From NCBI RefSeq assembly GCF_033343995.1, contig NZ_CP137573.1, positions 6,729,001-6,793,000 on the forward strand: a stretch of 64,000 nt of DNA, written 5' to 3'. The DNA comes from Streptomyces sp. HUAS YS2. Lineage in GTDB: Bacteria > Actinomycetota > Actinomycetes > Streptomycetales > Streptomycetaceae. How positions within the stretch are numbered: the first letter of the stretch is position 1; each line of letters starts with the position of its first letter. This document shows positions 12,826 through 23,883 of the stretch, piece by piece. The translations under genes were made by a program, and so were the position numbers. The notes beneath the pieces were generated by a model that was not told the origin of the DNA, searched no databases, and was given only the letters and a program-made list of their open reading frames with translations.

Positions 12826-13431
12826 ATGAGCAGCGGCGACGGCACGGCAGGGGGCGCTCTCGGACGCACTCCGGGAGACGGCGGGCTGTACCCGCTCCAG
12901 GAGGGCGCGGCCGGCACGGGCACCGACATCGGAACCGACACCATCGGATACCGGGGGCCGACCGCGTGCGCGGCGGCCGGCATCACGTACCGGCAGCTGG
13001 ACTACTGGGCGCGCACCGGGCTTGTGGAGCCCAGCGTCCGGCCCGCGTACGGCTCGGGGACGCAGCGGCTCTACAGCTTTCGCGACGTCGTCGTCCTGAA
13101 GATCGTCAAGCGCTTCCTGGACACCGGTGTCGCGCTGCAGAACATCCGTGCAGCGGTGCAGCACCTTCGGGCCCGGGGTTTCCGGGATCTCGAGCGCATG
13201 ACGCTGATGAGCGACGGCGCGACCGTGTACGAGTGCTCCTCGCCCGACGAGGTGGTGAACCTGCTCCAGGGCGGGCAGGGCGTCTTCGGGATCGCGGTGG
13301 GCGTGGTGTGGCGGGACGTCGAGGCGGCGTTGTCGCAGCTGCACGGCGAACGCGTGGACACCGGCGAGACGCTGATCGGACACAACCCGAGCGACGAGCT
13401 GGCGCGCCGCCGGCGCGACCGGGCGGTCTGA
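12826..13431 (+). CDS. MerR-family regulator (Rv1830 type)
   Basis: A 201-residue protein. The N-terminal 40 residues are Gly-rich and disordered. Residues 44-110 are a MerR-like winged helix (YRGPTACAAAGITYRQLDYW, then ARTGLVEPS and GSGTQRLYSFRDVVVLKIVK). The C-terminal half includes TVYECSSPDEVVNLLQGGQG, typical of the actinobacterial second regulator of the garA locus. Targets are unknown. GGAGGG at 12812-12817 favours ATG 12826, with GTG 12823 as alternative. A 211-base gap separates it from the BFN gene, enough for a promoter. Confidence 0.83.
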   Translation: MSSGDGTAGGALGRTPGDGGLYPLQEGAAGTGTDIGTDTIGYRGPTACAAAGITYRQLDYWARTGLVEPSVRPAYGSGTQRLYSFRDVVVLKIVKRFLDTGVALQNIRAAVQHLRARGFRDLERMTLMSDGATVYECSSPDEVVNLLQGGQGVFGIAVGVVWRDVEAALSQLHGERVDTGETLIGHNPSDELARRRRDRAV

Positions 13432-13504
13432 GCCGGTGACACCCTGAGGGACTCGCACGTCAGTGCGGGTCCCATTGTCAGTGGCGTAGGGCAGCATCGG
13501 AGTC

Positions 13505-14857
13505 GTGAGAGCCGCGCCGACGATCCTGCATCTGGACATGGATGCGTTCTTCGCCGCCGCAGAGCAGGCGGCGAAGCCCAGCCTGCGCGGCAAACCGGTG
13601 GTGGTCGGCGGGCTGGGGCCGCGCGGGGTCGTCGCGACGGCCTCGTACGAGGCCCGGCGGTTCGGGGTGCACTCGGCGATGCCGATGGCGCAGGCGCGCC
13701 GGCTCGCGCCGAACGCGGCGTATCTGGTGCCCCGGTTCTCGTTGTACCGGTCGGTCAGCGAGCAGGTCATGGAACTCCTCGGCCGGCTGTCGCCGCTGGT
13801 CGAGCCGCTGAGCCTGGACGAGGCCTTCGTGGACCTGGAGGCCGGGGGTACGGCCTGGGACGCGGCGAGCGCGCGGGAGGCCGGTGAGCGGCTGCGCAGG
13901 GACATTCTCGGTACCACGGGGCTCACGGGGTCGGTGGGGCTGGCGGGGTCGAAGATGATCGCGAAGATCGCCTCGGAGGAGGCCAAGCCGGACGGCCTGG
14001 TGCTGATCGAGCCGGGCACGGAGCGCGAGCTGCTGGGGCCGAAGTCCGTACGGATCATCCCGGGGGTCGGGCCGGCCACCGGCGAGCACCTGCGGCGGGC
14101 GGGCATGACGACGGTCGCGGACCTGGTGGCGGCCGGCGAGGACGAGCTCGTACGGCTGCTGGGGCGGGCGCACGGGACCTCGCTGCACCGGATGGCCCAG
14201 GGCCACGACGACCGGCCCGTGGTGGCCGAGCGGGATGCCAAGTCGGTGTCCGTGGAGGACACCTTCGACGTGGACCTGCACGACCGGGTGCGGATCCGGA
14301 CCGAGGTGGAACGGCTCGCGGAGCGGTGCGTGGCGCGGCTGCGGGCCTCGGGGCACTCCGGGCGGACGATCGTGCTCAAGGTGCGCCGGTTCGACTTCTC
14401 GACGCTCACCCGGTCGGAGACGCTGCGGGGGCCCACGGACGACCACGTCGTCGTACGGGAGGCGGCGGCCAGGCTCCTGGAGGGCGTGGACACCACGGGC
14501 GGGGTGCGGCTGCTCGGCGTCGGGGTGAGCGGGCTCGCGGACTACACCCAGGAGGACCTGTTCGCGCAGGCGGGGGCGGCGGAGGCCGCGGAGGAGGCCG
14601 ACGTGGAGCAGTCCGCCGACGCGTCGGCCGCTCCCACGCCGGAGCCGCCCGCGGAACGGCGGTGGGCGGCCGGGCAGGACGTCCGGCACGCGGAGTACGG
14701 CCCCGGGTGGGTGCAGGGGAGCGGGGTCGGACGGGTCACCGTCCGCTTCGAGGTACCGGGGTCGACGGTTCCGGGGCGGGTGCGGACCTTCTTCGTCGAC
14801 GATCCGGATCTGGAGCGGTCCGAACCGCTGCCGCTGGTGCCGGGCGGGCAGGCGTAG
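13505..14857 (+). CDS. dinB: DNA polymerase IV (Y-family translesion polymerase)
   Basis: A 450-residue Y-family DNA polymerase that extends primers across damaged or distorted templates. Catalytic carboxylates are visible: Asp11 in ILHLDMDAFFA, and Asp105-Glu106 in SLDEAFVDLE. The thumb helix-hairpin-helix is GPKSVRIIPGVGPATGEHLR, and the little-finger domain follows to about residue 350. The last 60 residues (from RRWAAGQDVRHAEYGPGWVQ) form a small extra C-terminal domain seen in actinobacterial homologues, probably an SH3-like fold; its role is unknown to me. No canonical beta-clamp peptide is obvious at the extreme C-terminus. The GTG start lacks a well-placed Shine-Dalgarno sequence; CAGCAT ends seven bases upstream and could be a leaderless -10. 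Confidence 0.93.
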   Translation: MRAAPTILHLDMDAFFAAAEQAAKPSLRGKPVVVGGLGPRGVVATASYEARRFGVHSAMPMAQARRLAPNAAYLVPRFSLYRSVSEQVMELLGRLSPLVEPLSLDEAFVDLEAGGTAWDAASAREAGERLRRDILGTTGLTGSVGLAGSKMIAKIASEEAKPDGLVLIEPGTERELLGPKSVRIIPGVGPATGEHLRRAGMTTVADLVAAGEDELVRLLGRAHGTSLHRMAQGHDDRPVVAERDAKSVSVEDTFDVDLHDRVRIRTEVERLAERCVARLRASGHSGRTIVLKVRRFDFSTLTRSETLRGPTDDHVVVREAAARLLEGVDTTGGVRLLGVGVSGLADYTQEDLFAQAGAAEAAEEADVEQSADASAAPTPEPPAERRWAAGQDVRHAEYGPGWVQGSGVGRVTVRFEVPGSTVPGRVRTFFVDDPDLERSEPLPLVPGGQA

Positions 14858-14947
14858 GGGACGTGCCCGGCCTCCGGCCGGTTCCGCGGGCCCCACCCCG
14901 ATCCGGCCGCCGGCCTCGGCCCGGCCCCGATCCTCCGCTCTGCCCCC

Positions 14948-15316
14948 TCAGGCCTCGTCCTGGCCGGCCAGCCGACCGAAGTCGCGGACCTCGTGGGGCG
15001 CGGGCGGCAGGCTGATGCTGTAGTGGCGGTAGAGCTGGAGCTCCTGCTCCGGCGAGAGGTGGCGGCCCACGCCGAAGTCCGGGGCCTCCTTGATCAGCGC
15101 CCGCTCGTACGGGACGTGCAGGCCGTCGCCGGCCAGTTCGCTGGGCTCCAGCGGGACGAACGCGTCCCGGCTGAACAGGCCCGTGCGGACGGCGGCCCAC
15201 TCCGGGACACCCGTCGCGTCGTCCAGGTACACCTCGTCCACGGTTCCGATCTTGTGTCCGTTGCGGTCGTACGCCTTGCGGCCGATCAGGCTGCGCGGAT
15301 CGATATCGGTCTGCAC
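14948..15316 (-). CDS. PRC-barrel domain protein
   Basis: A 122-residue protein with a PRC-barrel: SLIGRKAYDRNGHKIGTVDE at about 9-28, then the strands VYLDDATGVPEWAAVRTGLF. The tail is short (SPEQELQLYRHYSISLPPA). PRC-barrels of this kind occur as stand-alone stress-related proteins in Streptomyces; biochemical function is unknown. The GTG start at 15316 is chosen because GGAGGGACC immediately precedes it on the minus strand. Its 5' end faces the glycine riboswitch and gcvP, so the two units are divergent. Confidence 0.82.
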   Translation of the reverse strand: MQTDIDPRSLIGRKAYDRNGHKIGTVDEVYLDDATGVPEWAAVRTGLFSRDAFVPLEPSELAGDGLHVPYERALIKEAPDFGVGRHLSPEQELQLYRHYSISLPPAPHEVRDFGRLAGQDEA

Positions 15317-15436
15317 GGTCCCTCCACATGGTCGCAACTGCTCTCCAACCACTACGAAAGTGCACAACCGAGATATCGGCCACTTGAGCGATCTGGCGAC
15401 GCAAGCGCGCTGGTAGGCTGGCTGTGGCTGTCGACC

Positions 15437-15653
15437 CCGCGCGGGAGAGTCTCCGGGGAATCCTCAGAATCCTCACGGAGACGCCGAAGGAGCAAATCCT
15501 CCCCGGAATCTCTCAGGCACCCGTACCGCGCGGACGAGGTCACTCTGGAAAGCAGAGCGGAAGCCCGACGGCACCCGCTCTCACCGACGGTGAAAGCCGG
15601 CCCGCCCCCACGCGGTGCCGGTGAAGCTCTCAGGTTGAGATGACAGAGGGGGA
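15437..15653 (+). promoter_or_regulatory. Tandem glycine riboswitch upstream of gcvP
   Basis: Two glycine aptamers in series. The first has GCGGGAGAG (15441-15449), CGCCGAAGGAGCAAA (about 15482) and AATCTCTCAGGC (about 15508). The second has ACTCTGGAAAGCAGAGCGGA (about 15542), CACCGACGGTGAAAGCCG (about 15583), GAAGCTCTCAGGTT (15623) and GACAGAGGGGGA (15642). These are the conserved cores of the two-aptamer glycine riboswitch. The element ends about 65 bases before the gcvP ATG. In most bacteria it turns on glycine cleavage genes when glycine is abundant; the expression platform is not obvious to me and may act on transcription elongation or on the AGGAGG site at 15704. Confidence 0.93.
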
Positions 15654-15717
15654 GGCCGTCCGGGCACCCGCGCCGTGGTGCCCCTTCAGGGTCGTGACAG
15701 ACCAGGAGGCCTCCGCC

Positions 15718-18603
<2,886 letters not shown>

Positions 18604-18611
18604 GCATGAGT

Positions 18612-18650
18612 GAAGGGCCGGTCCGGAGATCCTCTCCGGGCCGGCCCTTC
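18612..18650. terminator. Bidirectional terminator between gcvP and the small minus-strand gene
   Basis: A long hairpin (GAAGGGCCGG at 18612 pairing with CCGGCCCTTC ending 18650, with an inner TCCGGAGA/TCTCCGG helix) lies between two convergent genes. Confidence 0.8.
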
Positions 18651-18690
18651 GTCGTGTGCGTGCCCGTGCGCGGTGTGCCGGGCGGCCCCC

Positions 18691-18897
18691 TCAGGCCGCC
18701 TTGGCCACCTGCCCGGCCGTCAACGGCCGGTGCGGCGCGATGATCTGGCCGTCCGGCAGCAGCTCACCGGTGTCCTCGAAGAGCAGGACCCCGTTGCACA
18801 GGAGGCTCCAGCCCTGCTCCGGGTGGTGAGCCACCAGGCGGGCCGCCTCCCGATCGGCGGAGTCGGCGGTGGGACAGGCGGGCTGATGCTGGCACAT
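18691..18897 (-). CDS. DUF5999-type small conserved protein
   Basis: A 68-residue protein beginning MCQHQPACPTADSADREAAR and containing HHPEQGWSLLCNGVLLFEDT and GELLPDGQIIAPHRP. I recognise it as a small Streptomyces family annotated DUF5999. The N-terminal Cys2, His4, Cys8 cluster could bind metal, but there is no demonstration. The ATG at 18897 matches the conserved N-terminus; upstream in-frame sequence looks non-coding. It is transcribed toward the gcvP terminator. Confidence 0.72.
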   Translation of the reverse strand: MCQHQPACPTADSADREAARLVAHHPEQGWSLLCNGVLLFEDTGELLPDGQIIAPHRPLTAGQVAKAA

Positions 18898-19233
18898 GGA
18901 TGGGTTCTTTCGCTGCGTGGTGGTGAGTGTCCTGCGGCTCGATGCGGTGTTCATGGCCGCCCCCCGTGGTCGGTTCGGTCCGGTCCCAGTCTTCCCCTAC
19001 GGACGTCGATCCGCAGGGATTTCGCGGCAGCTGTTCCTATTGCAAGAAGACGTATCACCCGCCCGGGCGGTTCAACTCAACTGCACGGTCTCTTCGGGTG
19101 GTTCGCAGTGGTCCCGGCGGGCTAGTCCGTACGGGCCATCCGGGCGCACAACTGTGCCCCGCGGCCGGGGCGGCCGCGGGGCGGGGGTTCGGACGGGGTC
19201 CGAGGCGGGGCGTGGGATGCCGGTCCTGGCGGC
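18898..19233. other. Intergenic region, no gene seen
   Basis: A 336-base stretch holding the 5' region of the small DUF5999-type gene and the terminator at 19156-19182. A long minus-strand frame across it is a composition artefact. I see no RNA gene or other structure. Confidence 0.6.
19156..19182 (-). terminator. Terminator of the minus-strand gene at 19234-19836
   Basis: A perfect 12-bp stem (GCCCCGCGGCCG / CGGCCGCGGGGC) with a GGG loop sits about 52 bases past the stop codon of the minus-strand gene. Confidence 0.75.
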
Positions 19234-19836
19234 TCAGGCCGCGGGGGCCGGGGTGCCGAACAGCGGTGCGGGCGCCAGGCGCAGGGTCAGGACGGGCAGC
19301 AGATCGGCGACGCGGTGCGGCCGGTGGGCGGCGATGCCGGGGGGCGCGGGCGCCAGGGGGATGAGCAGGTCGGCCGGGTCGGGGGCGCCGTCGGCCCCGT
19401 CGGCCTCGGTGTCGCCGTGCAGCCAGAGGGTCAGCATGTACAGCTCGGGGACGGAGAGCAGCCGCGGCTGGTACGTCCCGGGCAGCGAGTCCGCCTGGAG
19501 CAGGGCGCGTTCGGTGGCGGCGAGGTAGGGGCCCTCGAAGAAGTGCGAGAAGGCCCAGCCGTCGGGCGTGAGGAGGGTGTCTCCGGCCGCGACGGCGCGT
19601 TCGGGGCCGCGGATCAGGAACCGCCAGCCGGCGAGCCGGGTGCGCGGGGTGCCTGCGGGCGGGGCGACCTGGTCCCGTACGTCCAGTACGTGTACGGGCA
19701 GAGGGAGTTCGGGGCTCAGCGGTCCCTGGGCGGACCGCAGGGAGGGAGTTCGTGCTTCGCGGACGGCGGTGGGGGAACCGAGGGCCGCGAGGACACTGCG
19801 CAGGGCCGGCGCGGGAGCCGGGGAGGGCTGAAGCAT
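19234..19836 (-). CDS. Conserved hypothetical protein
   Basis: A 200-residue protein I cannot assign. It begins MLQPSPAPAPALRSVLAALG, has a central part with aromatic residues (GWAFSHFFEGPYLAATERAL, YQPRLLSVPELYMLTLWLHG), then a Pro/Ala-rich region, and ends in PLFGTPAPAA. There is no signal peptide, membrane helix or recognised catalytic motif. The ATG at 19836 is chosen because GAGAGG lies nine bases upstream; a TTG seven codons earlier is less likely. Codon use matches the neighbours. It is monocistronic and divergent from the GCS2-like gene. Confidence 0.65.
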   Translation of the reverse strand: MLQPSPAPAPALRSVLAALGSPTAVREARTPSLRSAQGPLSPELPLPVHVLDVRDQVAPPAGTPRTRLAGWRFLIRGPERAVAAGDTLLTPDGWAFSHFFEGPYLAATERALLQADSLPGTYQPRLLSVPELYMLTLWLHGDTEADGADGAPDPADLLIPLAPAPPGIAAHRPHRVADLLPVLTLRLAPAPLFGTPAPAA

Positions 19837-20307
19837 GATGGGTCGCCTCTCGCTCAAGAGACAAGGGTGATGCGGGCAGTCGCGGACGGCGCTGTCGGCT
19901 GCGGGACATGAGACATGACCGGGCGCCGACTCTCTCTGCCTCGTCCGCGGAGTTTATACGACGCCTGTTCACACAGTGTTTCCGCTAGCCGCGCTCGATA
20001 TTCCGGGCAAGGCGCAATCAGGCCTTGTTCTCAAGGCGATTCAACGCCCTTTCGCCGAACGCGGGTCCGCTGCCTGCGACTTCTCCGTCGCGACGGACGG
20101 CCGAATGGGACCGGTGCCGGATTACGCGCGGGGTGCGGAATATGCATGGTGCTTCGTGCCCGGGGTAAGTGCCGGACGGCTCGACGTTCACAGCCTACCG
20201 TCCGATCGGTTCTCGCGCAGGCGTTATGGATCAGTCAGTCGGGGCATTATCGTCCGTGACGCGAGCGACTTCAGCCGCGGGCCGCGCACTCGAGGAGGGA
20301 CCCTCCG
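19837..20307. other. Intergenic region between divergent genes, no gene seen
   Basis: A 471-base stretch of lower GC than its surroundings. It must hold the promoters of the divergent genes at 19234 and 20308. I found no clear riboswitch, RNA gene or strong inverted repeat. Its length makes it a reasonable place to look for regulatory RNA or several promoters. Confidence 0.6.
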
Positions 20308-21846
20308 ATGGGGGAGAAGGTCGTGGCAGACGGGTTCGACCTGTCCGATCGGCAGAAATACCGAAGGAAGTTGCAGCAGTGCCTGGCGGGACTGGCGCGA
20401 CTGCTGGCGGAGAAGAGGTTCGATCGGCCGAGGAATCTGATGGGGCTGGAGATCGAGCTGAATCTCGCCGGCGCCGACGGCATGCCCCGCATGATGAATG
20501 CCGAGGTCCTCGAGCGCATCGCCAGCCGCGATTTCCAGACGGAACTCGGCATGTTCAACCTCGAGGTGAACATCGCCCCGCACCGGCTCGGCGGACGCGT
20601 CTTCGATCAACTGGCGGAGGAACTCCGGGCCGGTCTGGGATATGCCGACCGCAAGGCCCGGGAAGTGGACGCCGGCGTTCTCATGATCGGAATTCTTCCG
20701 ACGCTGGAACAGCGTGACATGGTCACCGGGAACCTCTCCGCCGTGGACCGTTACCTGCTTCTCAACGATCAGATCGTGGCCGCCCGGGGCGAGGACTTCG
20801 CGCTGGACATAGAGGGGGTGGAGCGGCTGCGCTGCAGTACCTCCTCGATCGCCTCCGAAGCGGCCTGTACGTCCGTGCAGTTGCACCTCCAGGTCACCCC
20901 CGCGCGGTTCGCCGCGGTGTGGAACGCGGCGCAGGCGGCGGCGGCGGTCCAGGTCGCCGTGGGGGCCAACGCGCCGTTCCTGTTCGGGCGCGAGTTGTGG
21001 CGGGAGTCGCGGCCACCGCTGTTCCAGCAGGCGATCGACACCCGGCCGCCGGAGCTCCAGGCGCAGGGGGTGCGTCCGCGGACCTGGTTCGGGGAGCGCT
21101 GGGTGGACTCGGCGTACGACCTCTTCGAGGAGAACCTGCGGTACTTCCCGCCGCTGCTGCCGCTGATGGACGACGAGGATCCGCTCCGGGTCCTGGACGA
21201 GGGCGGCGTGCCGTCGCTGCAGGAGCTGGTGCTGCACAACGGGACGGTCTACCGCTGGAACCGGCCGGTGTACGGGCTCGTGGACGGCGTGCCGCACCTG
21301 CGGGTGGAGAACAGGGTGCTGCCGGCCGGGCCGACGGTCGAGGACGTGGTCGCCAACGCGGCGTTCTACTACGGCCTGGTCCGCGCGCTCGCCGACGACC
21401 CGCGTCCGGTCTGGAAGCGGCTGTCCTTCGCCGACGCGGCCGACAACTTCGACACGGCCTGCCGGTACGGGGTCGAGGCGGAGCTGCGCTGGCCACGGCC
21501 GGGCAGGGGCGGCGGTGTCGCGACCGTACCGGCCGTGAAGCTCGTACGGGACGAACTGCTGCCGCTCGCCGCGGCCGGGCTCGACGCGTGGCAGATCGAC
21601 CCGGCCGACCGCGACCACTACCTCGGCATCGTCGAGGAGCGCTGCCGGCGGCGGACCAACGGCGCGGCCTGGCAGGCCGAAACGTTCCACCGGGCGCGGG
21701 CGGCGGGGCTCGGCCGGCAGGAGGCGCTCGCCGCGATGACCCGCCGCTACACCGAGCTGATGCACACCGGTGAACCGGTGCACACCTGGCCGGTGGGACT
21801 CGGCGGCCAGGGCGCGTCGGGCGGATCGGAGCCGCGCGGAGCCTAG
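20308..21846 (+). CDS. Glutamate-cysteine ligase family (GCS2-like) protein
   Basis: A 512-residue protein of the carboxylate-amine ligase type. Residues 45-75 (NLMGLEIELNLAGADGMPRM) and LGMFNLEVNIAPH match the ATP/substrate-binding strands of GCS2 enzymes. Later segments (VDRYLLLNDQIV; STSSIASEAACTSVQLHLQV; YRWNRPVYGLVDGVPHLRVE) fit the family. These enzymes join a gamma- or alpha-carboxylate to an amine using ATP. Streptomycetes make mycothiol and ergothioneine rather than glutathione, and this is not the usual EgtA, so the true substrate is unknown. The ATG has GGAGGG 9-14 bases upstream. Its stop shares CTAG with the stop of the convergent gene (4-base overlap). Confidence 0.75.
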   Translation: MGEKVVADGFDLSDRQKYRRKLQQCLAGLARLLAEKRFDRPRNLMGLEIELNLAGADGMPRMMNAEVLERIASRDFQTELGMFNLEVNIAPHRLGGRVFDQLAEELRAGLGYADRKAREVDAGVLMIGILPTLEQRDMVTGNLSAVDRYLLLNDQIVAARGEDFALDIEGVERLRCSTSSIASEAACTSVQLHLQVTPARFAAVWNAAQAAAAVQVAVGANAPFLFGRELWRESRPPLFQQAIDTRPPELQAQGVRPRTWFGERWVDSAYDLFEENLRYFPPLLPLMDDEDPLRVLDEGGVPSLQELVLHNGTVYRWNRPVYGLVDGVPHLRVENRVLPAGPTVEDVVANAAFYYGLVRALADDPRPVWKRLSFADAADNFDTACRYGVEAELRWPRPGRGGGVATVPAVKLVRDELLPLAAAGLDAWQIDPADRDHYLGIVEERCRRRTNGAAWQAETFHRARAAGLGRQEALAAMTRRYTELMHTGEPVHTWPVGLGGQGASGGSEPRGA

Positions 21847-23699
21847 GGCGCGTTCGCCGCGGCCCGGGCGGTGTCGCCCGCGGTCATGATGGCCTTCAGG
21901 ATCACCACCTGGATCTCCGCAGGGTCGCTCACCTGGTAGCCCGCGCCGCCCGTCGTCCTGGCGATCTCGTGGATGTCGTCGCGGTCGGCGTCCGGGCCGA
22001 CCGCGATCGCGATCAGCGGGACGGGGCGCTGCGGGTCGGCGAGTGCCTGGAGGCGCGAGATCAGGGCGGCGCGGCCGATGCTCGCCTGGTCCTGGTTCGA
22101 CCCGTCCGTCAGGATCACCACCGCGTTGAACTTGCCGGGCACGTACCCCTTCTGGGCCTCCTGCCAGGCCGCGAGCGTGGTGTCGTACAGCCCGGTGGCC
22201 CCGCCGGGCACGGGGGCGAGCCGCGCGAAGGCCGCGTTCAGCCGGGCGCGGTGGGTGGTGCCGCCGCGGACGGGGCTCCCGAGTTCGGCGGTCGGCACCA
22301 GTCGGCGGTAGTCGCGGTCGCCGTCGAGCGTGGTGGCGAAGTCCCACAGCCCGACCTCGTCCTCCGCCGTGAACTGGCGGAGCGCCTGGATCAGCGAGGC
22401 CTTGGTGACGTCCATCCGCGACTGCCCGTCCCGCCCCGGCACAGGCGCCGCCATCGAGCCGGACGCGTCCACGACGGTGGTCAGCCGGGCGCTCTGGACG
22501 GTGATGGTCCACATGCCCAGGGTCTGCGCGATCAGCTCGGAGGACGGCCGGCCCGCGGGCCCGGCGGAGGCCTGCGCGTACGGCTGCGGCGCCTGCCCGC
22601 CCGCGGTGCGGACCAGGGAGTCGGTCGCGGCGGCGGGGGCGTCGGCGGTGCGGAACCCGTGCTTCTGCAGCACGTCGAGCGCGTCGCGATTGCCGAGCAG
22701 GCCCATGAACCGCACCGCCGCCCGGCTCTGGTCGGTGGACTGCCTCCGCTCGTCGACGAGGTGGTACGGGTAGTCCAGCCGCGGCACCCCGTCGCTGGGG
22801 TAGAGGAGCCGCAGGTCCTTGTCGTCGGAGGTCTTCCGGTTGTGCGTGAAGGCGGCCTGTTCGGAGAGGAACACGGCGTCGTTGCGGTCCGCACGGGACG
22901 CGTCCGCCGGGTCGAGGGCGAGGGTGCGCGGCACCGCGCCGTCGGTGTCGCTGGTCCGGGCGGAGAGGGCCTTCGCGGTGGCGGCGATCCGGGTGTCGCT
23001 CTCCGGGCCCCGGGTGGACACGGATATTCCGGCGAGCGCCAGCAGGCCGGTGGCGCTGCGCGCCGGGTCCGCCGAGCCGAGCCGCAGCTTGCCGGGCTCG
23101 CCGGCCAGGGCGGCGAGCTGCGCCCAGGAGTGGGTGCGGGACGGCCAGCCGAGGGTGCGGGCGGCGGCCGGCGCGGTGGCGAGCGTGACGGGGGAGGAGG
23201 CCACGCCGCCCGCGGAGAGCAGTGGCACGCCGTCCCCGCTGCCCTTGGCGCGCTCGGTCCACACGGAGGAGTCGGCGATCCACACGTCGAAGTCGGGCGT
23301 GTTCCGCGCGGTCGCCAGCGAGGTGGCCACCACGGAGTTCTCGCGGGCGGTCACCCGCACGTCCAGGCAGTTGCCGTCGGAGGTGACGCGCTGCGCGCGG
23401 AGGTCGTCGGCGATCTCCCGGAGCGCCGGGGCGATGTCGGGGGAGGCGACGACGTCGAGGCGGCCGCCCGCGTCGTCGCAGTCGGGCCCGGTGGAGAGCA
23501 GTCCGTTGCGGGCGGCGAGGCCGACGCCGCCGGCGACGGCCAGGACGAGCACGGTGGCGAGCGCGACGGTGCGGCGGCGCAGCCGCCCACCGCCCGCGCC
23601 GTCCCCTCCTCCGGTTCCGCCGGTCTGTCCCGTTGCTCCGGCTCCCGCTGCCCCGGCTGCCCTGGCGGGCCGGTCGTCGGGCAAGCTGTGACGTCCCAT
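21843..23699 (-). CDS. Membrane-anchored solute-binding protein fused to a von Willebrand factor A domain
   Basis: A 618-residue protein. It has a disordered Ala/Gly/Pro-rich N-terminus, one membrane helix near residues 47-66 (TVALATVLVLAVAGGVGLAA), an extracytoplasmic periplasmic-binding-like domain (about 75-370, from RLDVVASPDIAPALREIADD), and a C-terminal VWA domain (about 400-600). The VWA metal site is intact: DASGS in TTVVDASGSMA, a Thr in GGTTHRARL, and Asp in VVILTDGSNQD. This fusion occurs in Streptomyces; ligand and partners are unknown. A role in sensing or binding at the cell surface is inferred. The ATG at 23699 has AAGGAGG upstream. It is divergent from the CPBP protease gene. 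Confidence 0.82.
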   Translation of the reverse strand: MGRHSLPDDRPARAAGAAGAGATGQTGGTGGGDGAGGGRLRRRTVALATVLVLAVAGGVGLAARNGLLSTGPDCDDAGGRLDVVASPDIAPALREIADDLRAQRVTSDGNCLDVRVTARENSVVATSLATARNTPDFDVWIADSSVWTERAKGSGDGVPLLSAGGVASSPVTLATAPAAARTLGWPSRTHSWAQLAALAGEPGKLRLGSADPARSATGLLALAGISVSTRGPESDTRIAATAKALSARTSDTDGAVPRTLALDPADASRADRNDAVFLSEQAAFTHNRKTSDDKDLRLLYPSDGVPRLDYPYHLVDERRQSTDQSRAAVRFMGLLGNRDALDVLQKHGFRTADAPAAATDSLVRTAGGQAPQPYAQASAGPAGRPSSELIAQTLGMWTITVQSARLTTVVDASGSMAAPVPGRDGQSRMDVTKASLIQALRQFTAEDEVGLWDFATTLDGDRDYRRLVPTAELGSPVRGGTTHRARLNAAFARLAPVPGGATGLYDTTLAAWQEAQKGYVPGKFNAVVILTDGSNQDQASIGRAALISRLQALADPQRPVPLIAIAVGPDADRDDIHEIARTTGGAGYQVSDPAEIQVVILKAIMTAGDTARAAANAP

Positions 23700-23883
23700 G
23701 GCGGTGGAACCCTCCTTGAACCTTGAGCCTTGAATCCTGAACAAGGCCGAGCAGGCGAAAGGGGACCTCGCCGTCGGATTGACGCGGGTCCCCGGCCTGT
23801 CGCGCGCGGTCTTCGGAATTGCATTCGAGACCCTAGCGGGACGGAATGGGGCCCGAGGGGTGAATGGCGAACTGGAGGCAGGT

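Noticed and set aside
13440..13504. Possible mobile or prophage boundary near dinB
   Set aside because: No direct repeat, integrase, tRNA or change in codon use; the polymerase gene sits in conserved surroundings.
20224..23283. 1019-codon minus-strand frame across the GCS2-like and VWA genes
   Set aside because: It spans two real convergent genes in another frame and has Arg/Pro-rich random composition.
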